From: an uncultured Eubacteriales bacterium
Lineage (GTDB): Bacteria; Bacillota; Clostridia; Oscillospirales; Oscillospiraceae
Direction: 5' to 3'
DNA: 40,323 bases
Assembly (NCBI GenBank): GCA_959602365.1
Contig: CAUGSS010000022.1
Location: 1-40,323, forward strand
Made by a program: the position numbers and the translations under genes. A model generated the notes under the pieces. That model was given only the letters and a program-made list of their open reading frames with translations. It was not told where the DNA came from and searched no databases. Shown in pieces: positions 1-7,885 of the stretch (position 1 is its first letter; every line of letters starts with the position of its first letter).

Positions 1-73
1 TTCGGGAAGGGGAATGGGCAGCTTGCGTTCGGCCGCGTTGTCTCTGCTGCCGCGTTAGGGCGATCAATGTGCG

Positions 74-116
74 GACAGGCGCTCCGGCCAAATGTTCTTT
101 GGCCGGAGCGCCTGTC
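74..116. terminator. Perfect 19-bp hairpin downstream of rnc
   Basis: Bases 74-92 are the exact reverse complement of 98-116, with a 5-nt loop (TGTTC). The hairpin lies 12 nt beyond the rnc stop codon and is the likely transcript end of the minus-strand plsX-rnc operon. There is no T-run on the minus strand after the stem, so it is not a textbook intrinsic terminator. It could equally stabilise the 3' end or serve a plus-strand gene ending outside the window. Confidence 0.55.
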
Positions 117-128
117 TGCTCCAATCGC

Positions 129-812
129 TCACGGTTTTTTCTGTTTCAGGGTCTGGATGGCGGCGGCAGCGGCGGCCTGCTCGGCCTCTTTTTTGCTGTG
201 TCCCTCTCCGGTTCCAATGCTCTGGCCGTTCAGCCGGACCTCCATGCGGAAGATCTTGGCGTGGTCGGGGCCCCGTTCGCCGATCAGGGCGTAGGTGAGC
301 TGTTGGCCGCTCTTGCGCTGGACGATCTCCTGCAGGGCGGTCTTGTGGTCCTTGGCGGCGTCGTGGACCCGGGAGATGTGGTTGAGGATAAAGTGCTGAA
401 TCAGCCGCCGGGCGGCGCTGATGCCCCCGTCCAGATAGACCGCGGCCAGCACCGACTCCACCGCGTCGGCCTGGATGGAGGCCCGGGTGCGCCCGCCCCC
501 CAGCTCCTCGCCTTTGCCCAGCTTCAGATAGCTGCCCAGATCCAGCTCCTGGGCCACCAGCACCAGATTGCCCTCGCAGACCAGCGCGGCCCGCAGCCGG
601 GTCAGATCTCCCTCCGGCAGGGTGGGGCAGTTGCGGTACAGGTAGTCCGCCACCACCATTCCCAGCACCGAATCCCCCAAAAATTCCAGCCGCTCGTTGC
701 TCTCCAGTCCGGCGGCCTTGTGTTCATTGGCATAGGAGCTGTGGGTCAGGGCATTTTCCAGCAGGGCGATGTTCTGAAAGTGATAGCCCAGTTTTTCTTC
801 CAGTGTCTGCAT
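129..812 (-). CDS. rnc: Ribonuclease III
   Basis: Double-strand-specific endoribonuclease that processes rRNA precursors and structured mRNAs in the cytoplasm. The 227 residues match the usual family length. The N-terminal catalytic domain carries the signature NERLEFLGDSVLG (residues 39-51) with metal-binding residues E43, D47, D116 and E119 all present. The C-terminal double-stranded RNA-binding domain spans about 155-225 and ends in an Ala-rich helix (GHSKKEAEQAAA). The ATG overlaps the plsX stop codon as TAATG, so the two are translationally coupled. The same frame stays open upstream inside plsX, but that part resembles no protein. In related Firmicutes rnc is usually followed by smc; here smc lies 13 kb away pointing away from it. 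Confidence 0.97.
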   Translation of the reverse strand: MQTLEEKLGYHFQNIALLENALTHSSYANEHKAAGLESNERLEFLGDSVLGMVVADYLYRNCPTLPEGDLTRLRAALVCEGNLVLVAQELDLGSYLKLGKGEELGGGRTRASIQADAVESVLAAVYLDGGISAARRLIQHFILNHISRVHDAAKDHKTALQEIVQRKSGQQLTYALIGERGPDHAKIFRMEVRLNGQSIGTGEGHSKKEAEQAAAAAAIQTLKQKKP

Positions 813-1855
813 TACAGTTCCACCTCTTTTTGTGTGGATTGGGCGGCGGCCTCCGGGGAGAGCTGCTGCTCGATGCGCTGGGTCACCCGTCCCTCGGCAT
901 AGTGGATGGCCTGCCGCACGGCGGAGCGGAAGGCATAGGCGTCCGAGGAGCCGTGGGCCTTGATGACCGGCCGGGCGATGCCCAGCAGGGCGGTGCCGCC
1001 GATCTCCCGGTAGTCCATCCTGCGCTTGAAGGCGGCCAGCTCCCCCTTTATCATCAGGGCGGCGGCTTTGGTGCGGGCATTCTTTAGAATGATCTGTTTG
1101 ATTTCCCGGGAAATGTATCCGGCAGTGCCCTCCAGGGTCTTGAGAAAGATATTTCCGGTGAAGCCGTCGGCCACAATCACATCGGCCGCGCCCTCCACGG
1201 CGTTGCGGCCCTCCACATTGCCCACAAAATTGAGCTTTTTCGCCTCGTTCAGCGCGGAGAGCTGCTGATAGGTCTGCTGATAGAGCTCGGTGCCCTTGCT
1301 GGGCTCGGCGCCGATGTTCAGCAGCCCCACCCGGGGATTTTTCCGCCCCAGGGCCAGCTCGGCGTAATGGGAGCCCATGACGGCAAACTGCACCAGCTGT
1401 TCCGCAGTGCACTCGCTGTTGGCCCCGGCGTCGATGAGTACGGCGCCCCCCCGGCCGATTGGGATGGTGGGAGCCACGGCGGCCCGCCTGACCCCCCGGA
1501 TCCGCCGCACCAGCAGCGTGGCCCCGCTGAGCAGGGCGCCGGTGCTGCCGGCGGAGAGAAAGGCCTGGCCCCGGTTGGCCCGGAGCAGCTTCAGGCCCAC
1601 GGTCATAGAGGAGTCCGGCTTTTTGCGCCAGACTGTGGAGGGGTTGTCGCAGTTGTCCACCGTTTGGGTGCAGTGGACGATTTCAATGCCCTGGGGGAGG
1701 TCCTGATAGCCGTCCTGTTTCAGCACCCGGCGGATGGCGCTCTCGTCGCCGGTAAACAGGATCTCCACGCCGAACTCCTTCGCGGCCTGAAGGCCGCCCC
1801 GGACCGGGGCCTCAGGGGCAAAGTCCCCTCCCATAGCGTCAATAATAATCTTCAT
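812..1855 (-). CDS. plsX: Phosphate acyltransferase PlsX
   Basis: Converts acyl-ACP and phosphate to acyl-phosphate, the substrate of PlsY in phosphatidic acid synthesis; a peripheral cytoplasmic enzyme. The start is the ATG of MKIIIDAMGGDFAPEA, the conserved family N-terminus, preceded by a purine-rich ribosome site. A longer open frame upstream (from 1960) lies inside trmFO and is rejected. At 347 residues it has normal length, with the glycine-rich segments SAGSTGALLSGA and DAGANSECTAEQL in place. It lies 34 bp downstream of trmFO and overlaps rnc by one base. The acyl carrier protein gene often found between plsX and rnc in Firmicutes is absent here. Confidence 0.96.
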   Translation of the reverse strand: MKIIIDAMGGDFAPEAPVRGGLQAAKEFGVEILFTGDESAIRRVLKQDGYQDLPQGIEIVHCTQTVDNCDNPSTVWRKKPDSSMTVGLKLLRANRGQAFLSAGSTGALLSGATLLVRRIRGVRRAAVAPTIPIGRGGAVLIDAGANSECTAEQLVQFAVMGSHYAELALGRKNPRVGLLNIGAEPSKGTELYQQTYQQLSALNEAKKLNFVGNVEGRNAVEGAADVIVADGFTGNIFLKTLEGTAGYISREIKQIILKNARTKAAALMIKGELAAFKRRMDYREIGGTALLGIARPVIKAHGSSDAYAFRSAVRQAIHYAEGRVTQRIEQQLSPEAAAQSTQKEVEL

Positions 1856-1889
1856 GTTCTTCTCTCGCTTCTCTTTCTCCGGGTTCGTC

Positions 1890-3209
1890 TTATTCCGATG
1901 CTTCAAACCGGCCCATGGCTGCCTCCAGCGCCTCCAGCGCCCGCTGGGAGAGGGCCGCATTTTTATTGCGCTTGCCCTTCACCTTGTAGCCCAGGGGCGG
2001 GATAATGCCGAAGTTGATGTTCATGGGCTGGAAGTTGGCCACCGTGGTGTCGCTGATATAATGGGCCAGAGCGCCCAGGGCAGTCTCCCTGGGGAACTCC
2101 ACCGGCGGCAGTCCCAGCCGGCGGTGGGCCAGCTCCACCGCGGCCACCAGTCCGGAGGCGGTGGACTCCACATAGCCCTCCACCCCGGTCATCTGCCCGG
2201 CAAAGCACAGCCTGGGCTCGCCGATGACCTGGTAATAGTGGTTGAGCAGGCCGGGGGAGTGGAGGTAGGTGTTTCGGTGCATCACCCCGTAGCGGACAAA
2301 CTCCGCCTGCTCCAGCCCCGGGATCAGGGAGAATACCCGCTTCTGTTCGGGGAAGGTCAGGTGGGTCTGGAAGCCCACAATGTTGTAGATGCTGCCCGCC
2401 GCATTGTCCTTGCGCAGCTGGACCACCGCAAAGGGCTCCTTGCCGGTGCGGGGGTCGGGCAGCCCCACCGGTTTCAGCGGCCCGTAGCACAGGGTGTCCC
2501 GGCCCCGGCGGGCCATGACTTCCACCGGCATACAGCCCTCAAATACGCTGCCGTCGTCAAACTCGTGGAGCTGGGCCTGCTTGGCCCCGGTCAGCTCTGT
2601 CCAAAACCGGTCGTATTCCTCCTGGTTCATGGGACAGTTGATGTAGTCCGGCGTCCCCCGGTCGTACCGGGAGGCAAACCAGGCCTTGGACATGTCGATG
2701 CTCTCAAAGGTGACAATGGGAGCGGCGGCGTCGAAGAAGTGCAGATACTCCGAGCCCGGGAAGTGCCGGGCGATGTCCTGGCTCAGGGCGTCGCTGGTCA
2801 GCGGCCCCGAGGCCACGATCACGTCCCCCTCCGGCGGGATCTCGGTGATCTCCCCCTCAATGACGGTGATGTTGAGGTGGCTGCGGATGCGCTGGGTGAC
2901 TGCGGCGGAGAAGGCCTGGCGGTCCACCGCCAGCGCCCCGCCGGCGGGCACCCGGTGCTGGTCGGCACAGGCGAGGATCAGCGAGCCCATCCGCCGCAGC
3001 TCCTCCTTCAGCAGCCCCACCGCGTTCTCCAGCTGGTCGCTGCGCAGGGAGTTGGAACAAACCAGTTCGGCGAAGTCGGCGCTGTGGTGGGCCGGGGTGG
3101 TTTTCTGGGGCTTCATCTCATACAGCTCCACCGGGATCCCCCGGCGGGCCAGCTGCCAGGCGGCCTCGCAGCCGGCCAGGCCCGCGCCGATGACTTTAAC
3201 GGCCTGCAT
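1890..3209 (-). CDS. trmFO: Methylenetetrahydrofolate-tRNA-(uracil-54) methyltransferase TrmFO
   Basis: Flavoenzyme that forms ribothymidine at position 54 of the tRNA T-loop, using methylenetetrahydrofolate as carbon donor and FADH2 as reductant. The protein has 439 residues, normal for the family. An N-terminal Rossmann FAD site is visible as VIGAGLAGCEAAWQLARRG, followed by the TrmFO-type stretch LVCSNSLRSDQLENAVGLLK. The C-terminal part holds the second nucleotide-binding segment AGQMTGVEGYVESTASG. The chosen ATG has GGGAGG seven nt upstream and lies 2 bp after the topA stop codon. The order dprA-topA-trmFO is a well-known Firmicute arrangement and supports the call. Confidence 0.97.
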   Translation of the reverse strand: MQAVKVIGAGLAGCEAAWQLARRGIPVELYEMKPQKTTPAHHSADFAELVCSNSLRSDQLENAVGLLKEELRRMGSLILACADQHRVPAGGALAVDRQAFSAAVTQRIRSHLNITVIEGEITEIPPEGDVIVASGPLTSDALSQDIARHFPGSEYLHFFDAAAPIVTFESIDMSKAWFASRYDRGTPDYINCPMNQEEYDRFWTELTGAKQAQLHEFDDGSVFEGCMPVEVMARRGRDTLCYGPLKPVGLPDPRTGKEPFAVVQLRKDNAAGSIYNIVGFQTHLTFPEQKRVFSLIPGLEQAEFVRYGVMHRNTYLHSPGLLNHYYQVIGEPRLCFAGQMTGVEGYVESTASGLVAAVELAHRRLGLPPVEFPRETALGALAHYISDTTVANFQPMNINFGIIPPLGYKVKGKRNKNAALSQRALEALEAAMGRFEASE

Positions 3210-3211
3210 AC

Positions 3212-5623
3212 TCAGCCCTCCCCGGCGCTCCCCGTGCCCGCCGCCGGTTTGGCAGCGGATTTGGAGGAGGCGGCAGACTTCTTGCCACTGGCGGCCTTCT
3301 TGGCGGCAGTGGCCTTTTTCGCCGCTGTCGTCTTTTTGGCGGCGGTGGTTTTCTTCGCGGCGGCGGCCTTTTTCCCCGTGGTGGTTTTCTTTGCGGCGGC
3401 CGTCTTTTTTGCGGCGGTTTTGCCCGGCTTTTTGCCGCCCTCGCTCTCGCCGCTCTCCGGCGGCTGGGTCCCGTCCTCGGCAGCGGCGGCCTTCTTCTTG
3501 GGATAGCCCCGCTGGTCCTCCGGGAGGAAGCGGCTGCACTTCTCATTGATGCAGAAGGGCTTTTTGAAGCCCCGGCCCGACTTTTTGAACATGGTCATGC
3601 CGCACTCGGGACAGGTCTCCTTCACCGGCACGTCCCAGGTCATAAAGTCGCAGGGGTCGCCGGAGACCACCTTATTGCGTTCGCAGCCGTAATAGGTGTA
3701 CCCGTTGCGGCTGGTCTTTTTCAAAATGCGGCTGCCGCACTTGGGGCATTTGCCCGGCATCTCGATAACCAGGGGCTTGGTGAAGGTGCACTCCGGATAG
3801 CCGGAGCAGGCCAGGAACCGGCCGAAGCGGCCGGACTTGACCACCATCTGGCGGCCGCAGACATCACACACCTCGTCGCTGTACTCCGGGGGGATTTTGA
3901 TGCGCTCCCCGTCCAAATCCTTTTCGGCCTGGGAGAGCTCGGCGGAGAAGGCGGAGTAGAAATGGGAGAGCACGTCCTTCCAGTTCTCCCTGCCCGCCTC
4001 CACCAGGTCCAGCTGGCCCTCCATCTGGGCGGTGAAGGTGGGATCCACAATGTCGGGGAATTTGTCCTCCATCAGCTGGGTGACCACCTCCCCCAAAGGC
4101 GTGGGCCGCAGGGCCTTGCCCTCCTTGACCACATATTCCCGGTCCATAATGGTGGAAATGGTGGGGGCGTAGGTTGAGGGGCGGCCAATGCCCTTCTCCT
4201 CCAGCACCCGGATCAGCGACGCCTCGTTGTACCGGGCGGGGGGCTGGGTGAAGTGCTGGGCCCCTTCGGCCTCCCGGAGGGCCAGGTTCTCCCCCTCGGT
4301 CAGGTCGGGCAGGGGGGAGTTGCGTACCCCCTCCTCCTCGTCCTTGGAGGCCTCATAGACGGCGGTAAAGCCGGAGAACTTCTGGGCGGTGTGGGTGGCC
4401 CGGAACAGGTGGGGCCCGGCGTTGATGTCAATGGACAGGCTGTCGTAGACCGCGTTGGCCATCTGGCAGGCCAAAAAGCGGCTCCAGATCAGCTTGTAGA
4501 GCCGGTACTGCTCCTGGGTCAGGCTTTTGCGGATGGCCTCGGGGGTCAGGTTGACGTTGGAGGGGCGGATGGCCTCGTGGGCGTCCTGGGCACCGGCCTT
4601 GGTTTTGAAGCGCCGGGTTTCCGGCGGATAGTAATCCGCCCCGTACCGGCCCAGAATGAACTGCTTGGCCGAGTCCAGCGCGTCCTCGCTCAGCCGCAGG
4701 GAGTCGGTTCTCATATAGGTGATCAGGCCCACGGTGCCCTCGCCGTCGATGTCGATGCCCTCATAGAGCTGCTGTGCGATGGACATGGTGCGCCGGGGGG
4801 CCATATTCAGCTTTCGGGAGGCCTCCTGCTGGAGGGTGGAGGTGGTGAAGGGGGGGGCGGGCTGGCGCTGTTTCTCGGTGCGCTTGACGGCGGAGACCAC
4901 AAACTGCTCCTTTGCCAGCTCGGCCTTGACGGCCTCTACTTCCTGGGCGGAGGAGAGCTCCTCCTTTTTCTTGCCGTTGCTGCCGTGATAGCGGGCCACA
5001 AAGGAGCCGGTGTGAGGGGCAATCCGGTCCAGGGTGACATCCATGGTCCAGTATTCCTGGCTCTGGAAGGCCCGGATCTCCGCCTCCCGGTCCACCACAA
5101 TGCGGGTGGCCACGCTCTGGACGCGGCCGGCGGACAGCCCCCGGCGCACCTTGCGCCACAGCAGGGGGGAGAGCTGATAGCCCACAATCCGGTCCAGAAT
5201 GCGCCGGGCCTGCTGGGCGTCCACCAGGTCCTGGTCGATGGCTCTGGGGTGGCGGATGGACTCGGAGACCACCTTCTTGGTGATCTCGTTGAAGGTGACC
5301 CGGTAGGTCTTGTCGTCCGGGATTTCCAGCAGCTCCTTCAGGTGCCAGGAGATGGCCTCCCCCTCCCGGTCCGGGTCGGTGGCCAGATAGACCTTTTCGC
5401 TCTCGGAGGCGGCCTTTTGCAGGGTGGAGATGATCTCCTCCTTGTCCTTGATGGGCTGATAGTCGGGGACAAACCCGGCGTCGATGTCGACGCCCAGCTT
5501 GCTCTTGGGCAGATCGCGGATGTGACCCATGGAGGCCAGGACCTCAAACTCCCGGCCCAGATATTTGCCGATGGTTTTGGCCTTGGCAGGGGACTCCACA
5601 ATCACAAGGTTGGTTTTGGACAT
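3212..5623 (-). CDS. topA: DNA topoisomerase I with Lys/Ala-rich C-terminal tail
   Basis: Type IA topoisomerase that relaxes negative supercoils. The 803-residue protein has a Toprim domain (IVESPAKAKTI at 8-18; ATDPDREGEA at 81-90 with the DxD metal site) and the catalytic tyrosine Y303 in GLITYMRTDS. Three four-cysteine zinc ribbons follow at about 586-612, 626-658 and 671-696. Residues about 709-803 form a low-complexity basic tail built of repeated KKTTAA/KKAAA units, like histone H1 or actinobacterial TopA tails; such tails aid DNA binding and processivity in actinobacteria, and the same role here is inference. ATG has GGAGG upstream. It sits between dprA (73 bp upstream) and trmFO (2 bp downstream). 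Confidence 0.97.
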   Translation of the reverse strand: MSKTNLVIVESPAKAKTIGKYLGREFEVLASMGHIRDLPKSKLGVDIDAGFVPDYQPIKDKEEIISTLQKAASESEKVYLATDPDREGEAISWHLKELLEIPDDKTYRVTFNEITKKVVSESIRHPRAIDQDLVDAQQARRILDRIVGYQLSPLLWRKVRRGLSAGRVQSVATRIVVDREAEIRAFQSQEYWTMDVTLDRIAPHTGSFVARYHGSNGKKKEELSSAQEVEAVKAELAKEQFVVSAVKRTEKQRQPAPPFTTSTLQQEASRKLNMAPRRTMSIAQQLYEGIDIDGEGTVGLITYMRTDSLRLSEDALDSAKQFILGRYGADYYPPETRRFKTKAGAQDAHEAIRPSNVNLTPEAIRKSLTQEQYRLYKLIWSRFLACQMANAVYDSLSIDINAGPHLFRATHTAQKFSGFTAVYEASKDEEEGVRNSPLPDLTEGENLALREAEGAQHFTQPPARYNEASLIRVLEEKGIGRPSTYAPTISTIMDREYVVKEGKALRPTPLGEVVTQLMEDKFPDIVDPTFTAQMEGQLDLVEAGRENWKDVLSHFYSAFSAELSQAEKDLDGERIKIPPEYSDEVCDVCGRQMVVKSGRFGRFLACSGYPECTFTKPLVIEMPGKCPKCGSRILKKTSRNGYTYYGCERNKVVSGDPCDFMTWDVPVKETCPECGMTMFKKSGRGFKKPFCINEKCSRFLPEDQRGYPKKKAAAAEDGTQPPESGESEGGKKPGKTAAKKTAAAKKTTTGKKAAAAKKTTAAKKTTAAKKATAAKKAASGKKSAASSKSAAKPAAGTGSAGEG
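3250..3433 (-). repeat. Degenerate repeat coding the basic tail of TopA
   Basis: A tandem array of short imperfect units encodes Lys-Lys followed by Ala/Thr-rich tri- to tetrapeptides (roughly residues 731-792 of TopA). The units keep frame in multiples of three, so copy number can change by slippage or recombination without breaking the gene. The amino-acid pattern is clearer than the nucleotide repeat. Confidence 0.7.
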
Positions 5624-5696
5624 AGTGAACCTCCACTTCGTATGGGGTATGAAAACAGCGGCGCACCCAGAGGGGCGGGCGCTGGGACTTGCGTAT

Positions 5697-6947
5697 TTAA
5701 CTCAGCCGGACCAGGGCTTCAAAGCGGCCGCCGGGCAGCTGGCGCACCAGCGCCCGGATGGTCAGCACCGTCAGCGTGGCGGAGACCCGCCGGGCGGGCA
5801 CCCCCGCGGCAGCCACAATGGCGTCGGTGACCAGCGCCCCGCCTTCCAGCGCCCGCAGCACTGCGATTTCGTCATCGGTGAACTCGCTCTTGTGTTCCGC
5901 CAGGCGCAGCTGACGCAGCGGAGCGGGCGAGGGCACCTCCGGGGCCGTTGCCTCCGCAGGGGCGGAGGGGGCGGCCGACTGCCGGGGCGTGTGATCCGGG
6001 GAAACGGGGGCGGCCAGCCGCTGGGCCTGGTCCGCCTCGGAGAGGAGCCGGGCGGAGCGGAGCCGGGGGTAGAGGGAGCGATAGTGTTCCAGCACGTCGG
6101 CGCCGGAGCAGATGCAGATGGCCTCGCCCCGGACCAGCAGCTGATTGGTGCCCACCCCGGCCTCGGCATCGATGTTGGCGGGGACGGCGTAGACGTCCCG
6201 CCCCTGCTCCAGCGCCAGCCGGGCCACCTGGAGCGTGCCGCTGCGCGCCGGGGCCTCCACACAGAGGGCGCCCAGGGAGAGGCCGGCGAGCAGCCGGTTT
6301 CGGGCGGAAAAGTGCTCCGCCAGGTGGGGCGTGCCGGGAGGATATTCGCTGATGAGGGCGCCGCAGGCGGCGGCGTCCTCCAGCAGCCGGCGGTTGGCCT
6401 CGGTGTCATAGTAGGGCACATCCACGCCGCCCGCCAGCACACAGACCAGCGGTCCGCCGGCCTTCAGGGCGCCGTCGGCGGCGTAGCGGTCACAGCCCTC
6501 CACAATGCCGGTGAGCACCAGCCCGCCCAGCCGGGTGATCTGGAAGGCCAGCTCCGCCGCGGCCTTGCACCCGTACGGGGTGGCCCGGCGGGTGCCCGCC
6601 ATGGCGATGGCGATCTCCTCGTCAAAGCGGGGCAGGGTGCCCCGGAAATAGAGTACCAGGGGAGGCAGCTCGATATTCCTCAGCCGTTCGGGATACAGGC
6701 TGTCCTGCCAGGTGAGCAGGCCGATGCCCGCCCTGTCGCAGCGGGCCAGAATCCGGTCCTCCCGGTCCAGGGATTTGTCGCCCAGCGCCTGGCGCTGGAC
6801 GGGGGAGAGCCTGGGAATCAGAGCGTACTCTGCCGGGTCGGCGAAATAGGCCCGCTCCGGCCCGCCGAAATGGCGCAGCACCTGCCAGGCCGGCCCGCAC
6901 TCCAGCCGCCGGGTGAGCCACAGCCAGGCTTTGAGTTCGGTCAGCAT
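5697..6947 (-). CDS. dprA: DNA-processing protein DprA (divergent motifs)
   Basis: DprA/Smf proteins bind incoming single-stranded DNA and load RecA during transformation. The 416-residue protein has an N-terminal SAM-like region (1-105), a Rossmann domain (about 110-290) and, after an Ala/Pro-rich linker (310-345), a C-terminal winged helix (355-412). Recognisable blocks are AGTRRATPYG (117-126), SEYPPGTP (200-207), ARNRLLAGLS (215-224) and SGTLQVARLALEQGRDVYAVP (split across 236-256). The usual SGxAxGIDxxAHxGAL block reads TGIVEGCDRYAADGAL (146-161), and the usual VPG reads VPA. The ATG overlaps the upstream methyltransferase by 7 bp and has GGAGG 9-10 nt upstream. An open extension up to 7580 in this frame is a shadow of that methyltransferase. 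Confidence 0.9.
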   Translation of the reverse strand: MLTELKAWLWLTRRLECGPAWQVLRHFGGPERAYFADPAEYALIPRLSPVQRQALGDKSLDREDRILARCDRAGIGLLTWQDSLYPERLRNIELPPLVLYFRGTLPRFDEEIAIAMAGTRRATPYGCKAAAELAFQITRLGGLVLTGIVEGCDRYAADGALKAGGPLVCVLAGGVDVPYYDTEANRRLLEDAAACGALISEYPPGTPHLAEHFSARNRLLAGLSLGALCVEAPARSGTLQVARLALEQGRDVYAVPANIDAEAGVGTNQLLVRGEAICICSGADVLEHYRSLYPRLRSARLLSEADQAQRLAAPVSPDHTPRQSAAPSAPAEATAPEVPSPAPLRQLRLAEHKSEFTDDEIAVLRALEGGALVTDAIVAAAGVPARRVSATLTVLTIRALVRQLPGGRFEALVRLS

Positions 6948-7711
6948 GTCAGATCCCTCCGGTAGAGCTCCCAGAGCACCACCGCGGCGGCCGCGGCGGC
7001 GTTGAGGGATTCGCAGGTGGGTTCCATGGGAATGCGCACGGTGGCGGTGCATTGGCGCAGCAGATCGGGGGAGACACCGCTGCCCTCGCTGCCGATGACC
7101 AGCGCGGTGCGGCTCAGATCGGCGTCGGGCAGGGATACCGTGTTCCGGCCCAGGGCGGTGGCGGCCAGTTTCAGGCCGGAGCCCTCCAGCAGAGGGCACA
7201 GCGCCTCGGCGGGCACCTCCCAGATGGGCGTGCGGAAGATGGCCCCCATGGTGGCCCGGACGGCTTTGGGATTCAGCGGGTCGGCGCAGTGGTTGGTGAG
7301 CAGCACGCCGTCGCAGCCGAAGGCGTCGGCGCTGCGCAGGATGGTGCCCACGTTGCCCGGGTCCTGCAGCCCGTCCAGCACCAGATAGCGGCTGCCCTCC
7401 AGCTTGTCGGGCGGGCGCAGGTCCGGAGCCTTCACCAGGAACAGGGCGCCCTGGGGGGCCTCCATGGGGGAGACGCTGCGCATCAGGTCTCCGGGAATCG
7501 TCACGGTCCGTACGCCGCCGGGCACCGGGGTGTCCGCCAGGTCCTCCGAGAGGAGAACGGTCTGAAGAGGGGCCTTCCACTTGATTGCCTCCTCCAGCAT
7601 TTTCACCCCGTCGCAGAGGAAGAGCCCCTCCCGCCGCCGGGTCTTGCGGTCGTCCCGCAGGCGGCGCACCAGAGAGATCAGCGGGTTTGTGCGGCTGGTG
7701 ATGTGTTCCAC
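6941..7711 (-). CDS. TrmH/SpoU-family RNA 2'-O-methyltransferase
   Basis: Knotted (SPOUT) methyltransferase that uses S-adenosylmethionine to methylate a ribose in rRNA or tRNA; the target nucleotide cannot be read from sequence. The 256-residue protein has an N-terminal substrate-binding domain (1-100) and all three SpoU motifs: DPGNVGTILRSADAFG (117-132), IGSEGSGVSP (206-215) and IPMEPTCESLNAAAA (227-241). A GTG start is chosen because AGAGGAGG lies seven nt upstream and the protein then begins MEHITSRTNPLI, typical of the family. The ATG at 7744 lacks a ribosome site. It heads a run with dprA, topA, trmFO, plsX and rnc. RlmB-like or TsnR/YsgA-like activity is possible. Confidence 0.92.
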   Translation of the reverse strand: MEHITSRTNPLISLVRRLRDDRKTRRREGLFLCDGVKMLEEAIKWKAPLQTVLLSEDLADTPVPGGVRTVTIPGDLMRSVSPMEAPQGALFLVKAPDLRPPDKLEGSRYLVLDGLQDPGNVGTILRSADAFGCDGVLLTNHCADPLNPKAVRATMGAIFRTPIWEVPAEALCPLLEGSGLKLAATALGRNTVSLPDADLSRTALVIGSEGSGVSPDLLRQCTATVRIPMEPTCESLNAAAAAAVVLWELYRRDLTC

Positions 7712-7792
7712 GGCGGGGCCTCCTCTCTGTGGAAAGAAGATCAAATTTGACGCTGCAAATGGGATTGCGTCGGCCTTCAGTTATAATTGCAA

Positions 7793-7826
7793 CAGCATAG
7801 CAGAACGCTGCGGTTCTGCTATGCTG
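7793..7826 (-). terminator. Hairpin after lysS
   Basis: A 14-bp perfect stem (7793-7806 with 7813-7826, loop GCTGCG) lies about 60 nt beyond the lysS stop codon, in the 174-bp gap before the methyltransferase. On the minus strand it is followed by TTGCAATTATAA, only moderately T-rich, so it is a weak intrinsic terminator or a processing hairpin. No clear promoter was found between it and the downstream gene. Confidence 0.5.
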
Positions 7827-7885
7827 GAATCAGTGGGTTGCGATTCTTCCCAGCGGGGAAGCGCATGGCCCCGGAGCTGGTTGCG

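Noticed and set aside
1..58. Possible 3' end of a plus-strand gene ending with TAG at 56-58
   Set aside because: Only 18 codons are visible and they match nothing; the stretch could equally be non-coding.
813..1412. Upstream extension of the rnc frame
   Set aside because: It is an out-of-frame reading of plsX; the TAATG overlap marks the real rnc start.
6948..7580. Upstream extension of the dprA frame
   Set aside because: It runs through the TrmH-family methyltransferase in another frame and encodes Arg/Gly/Pro-rich sequence unlike any DprA.
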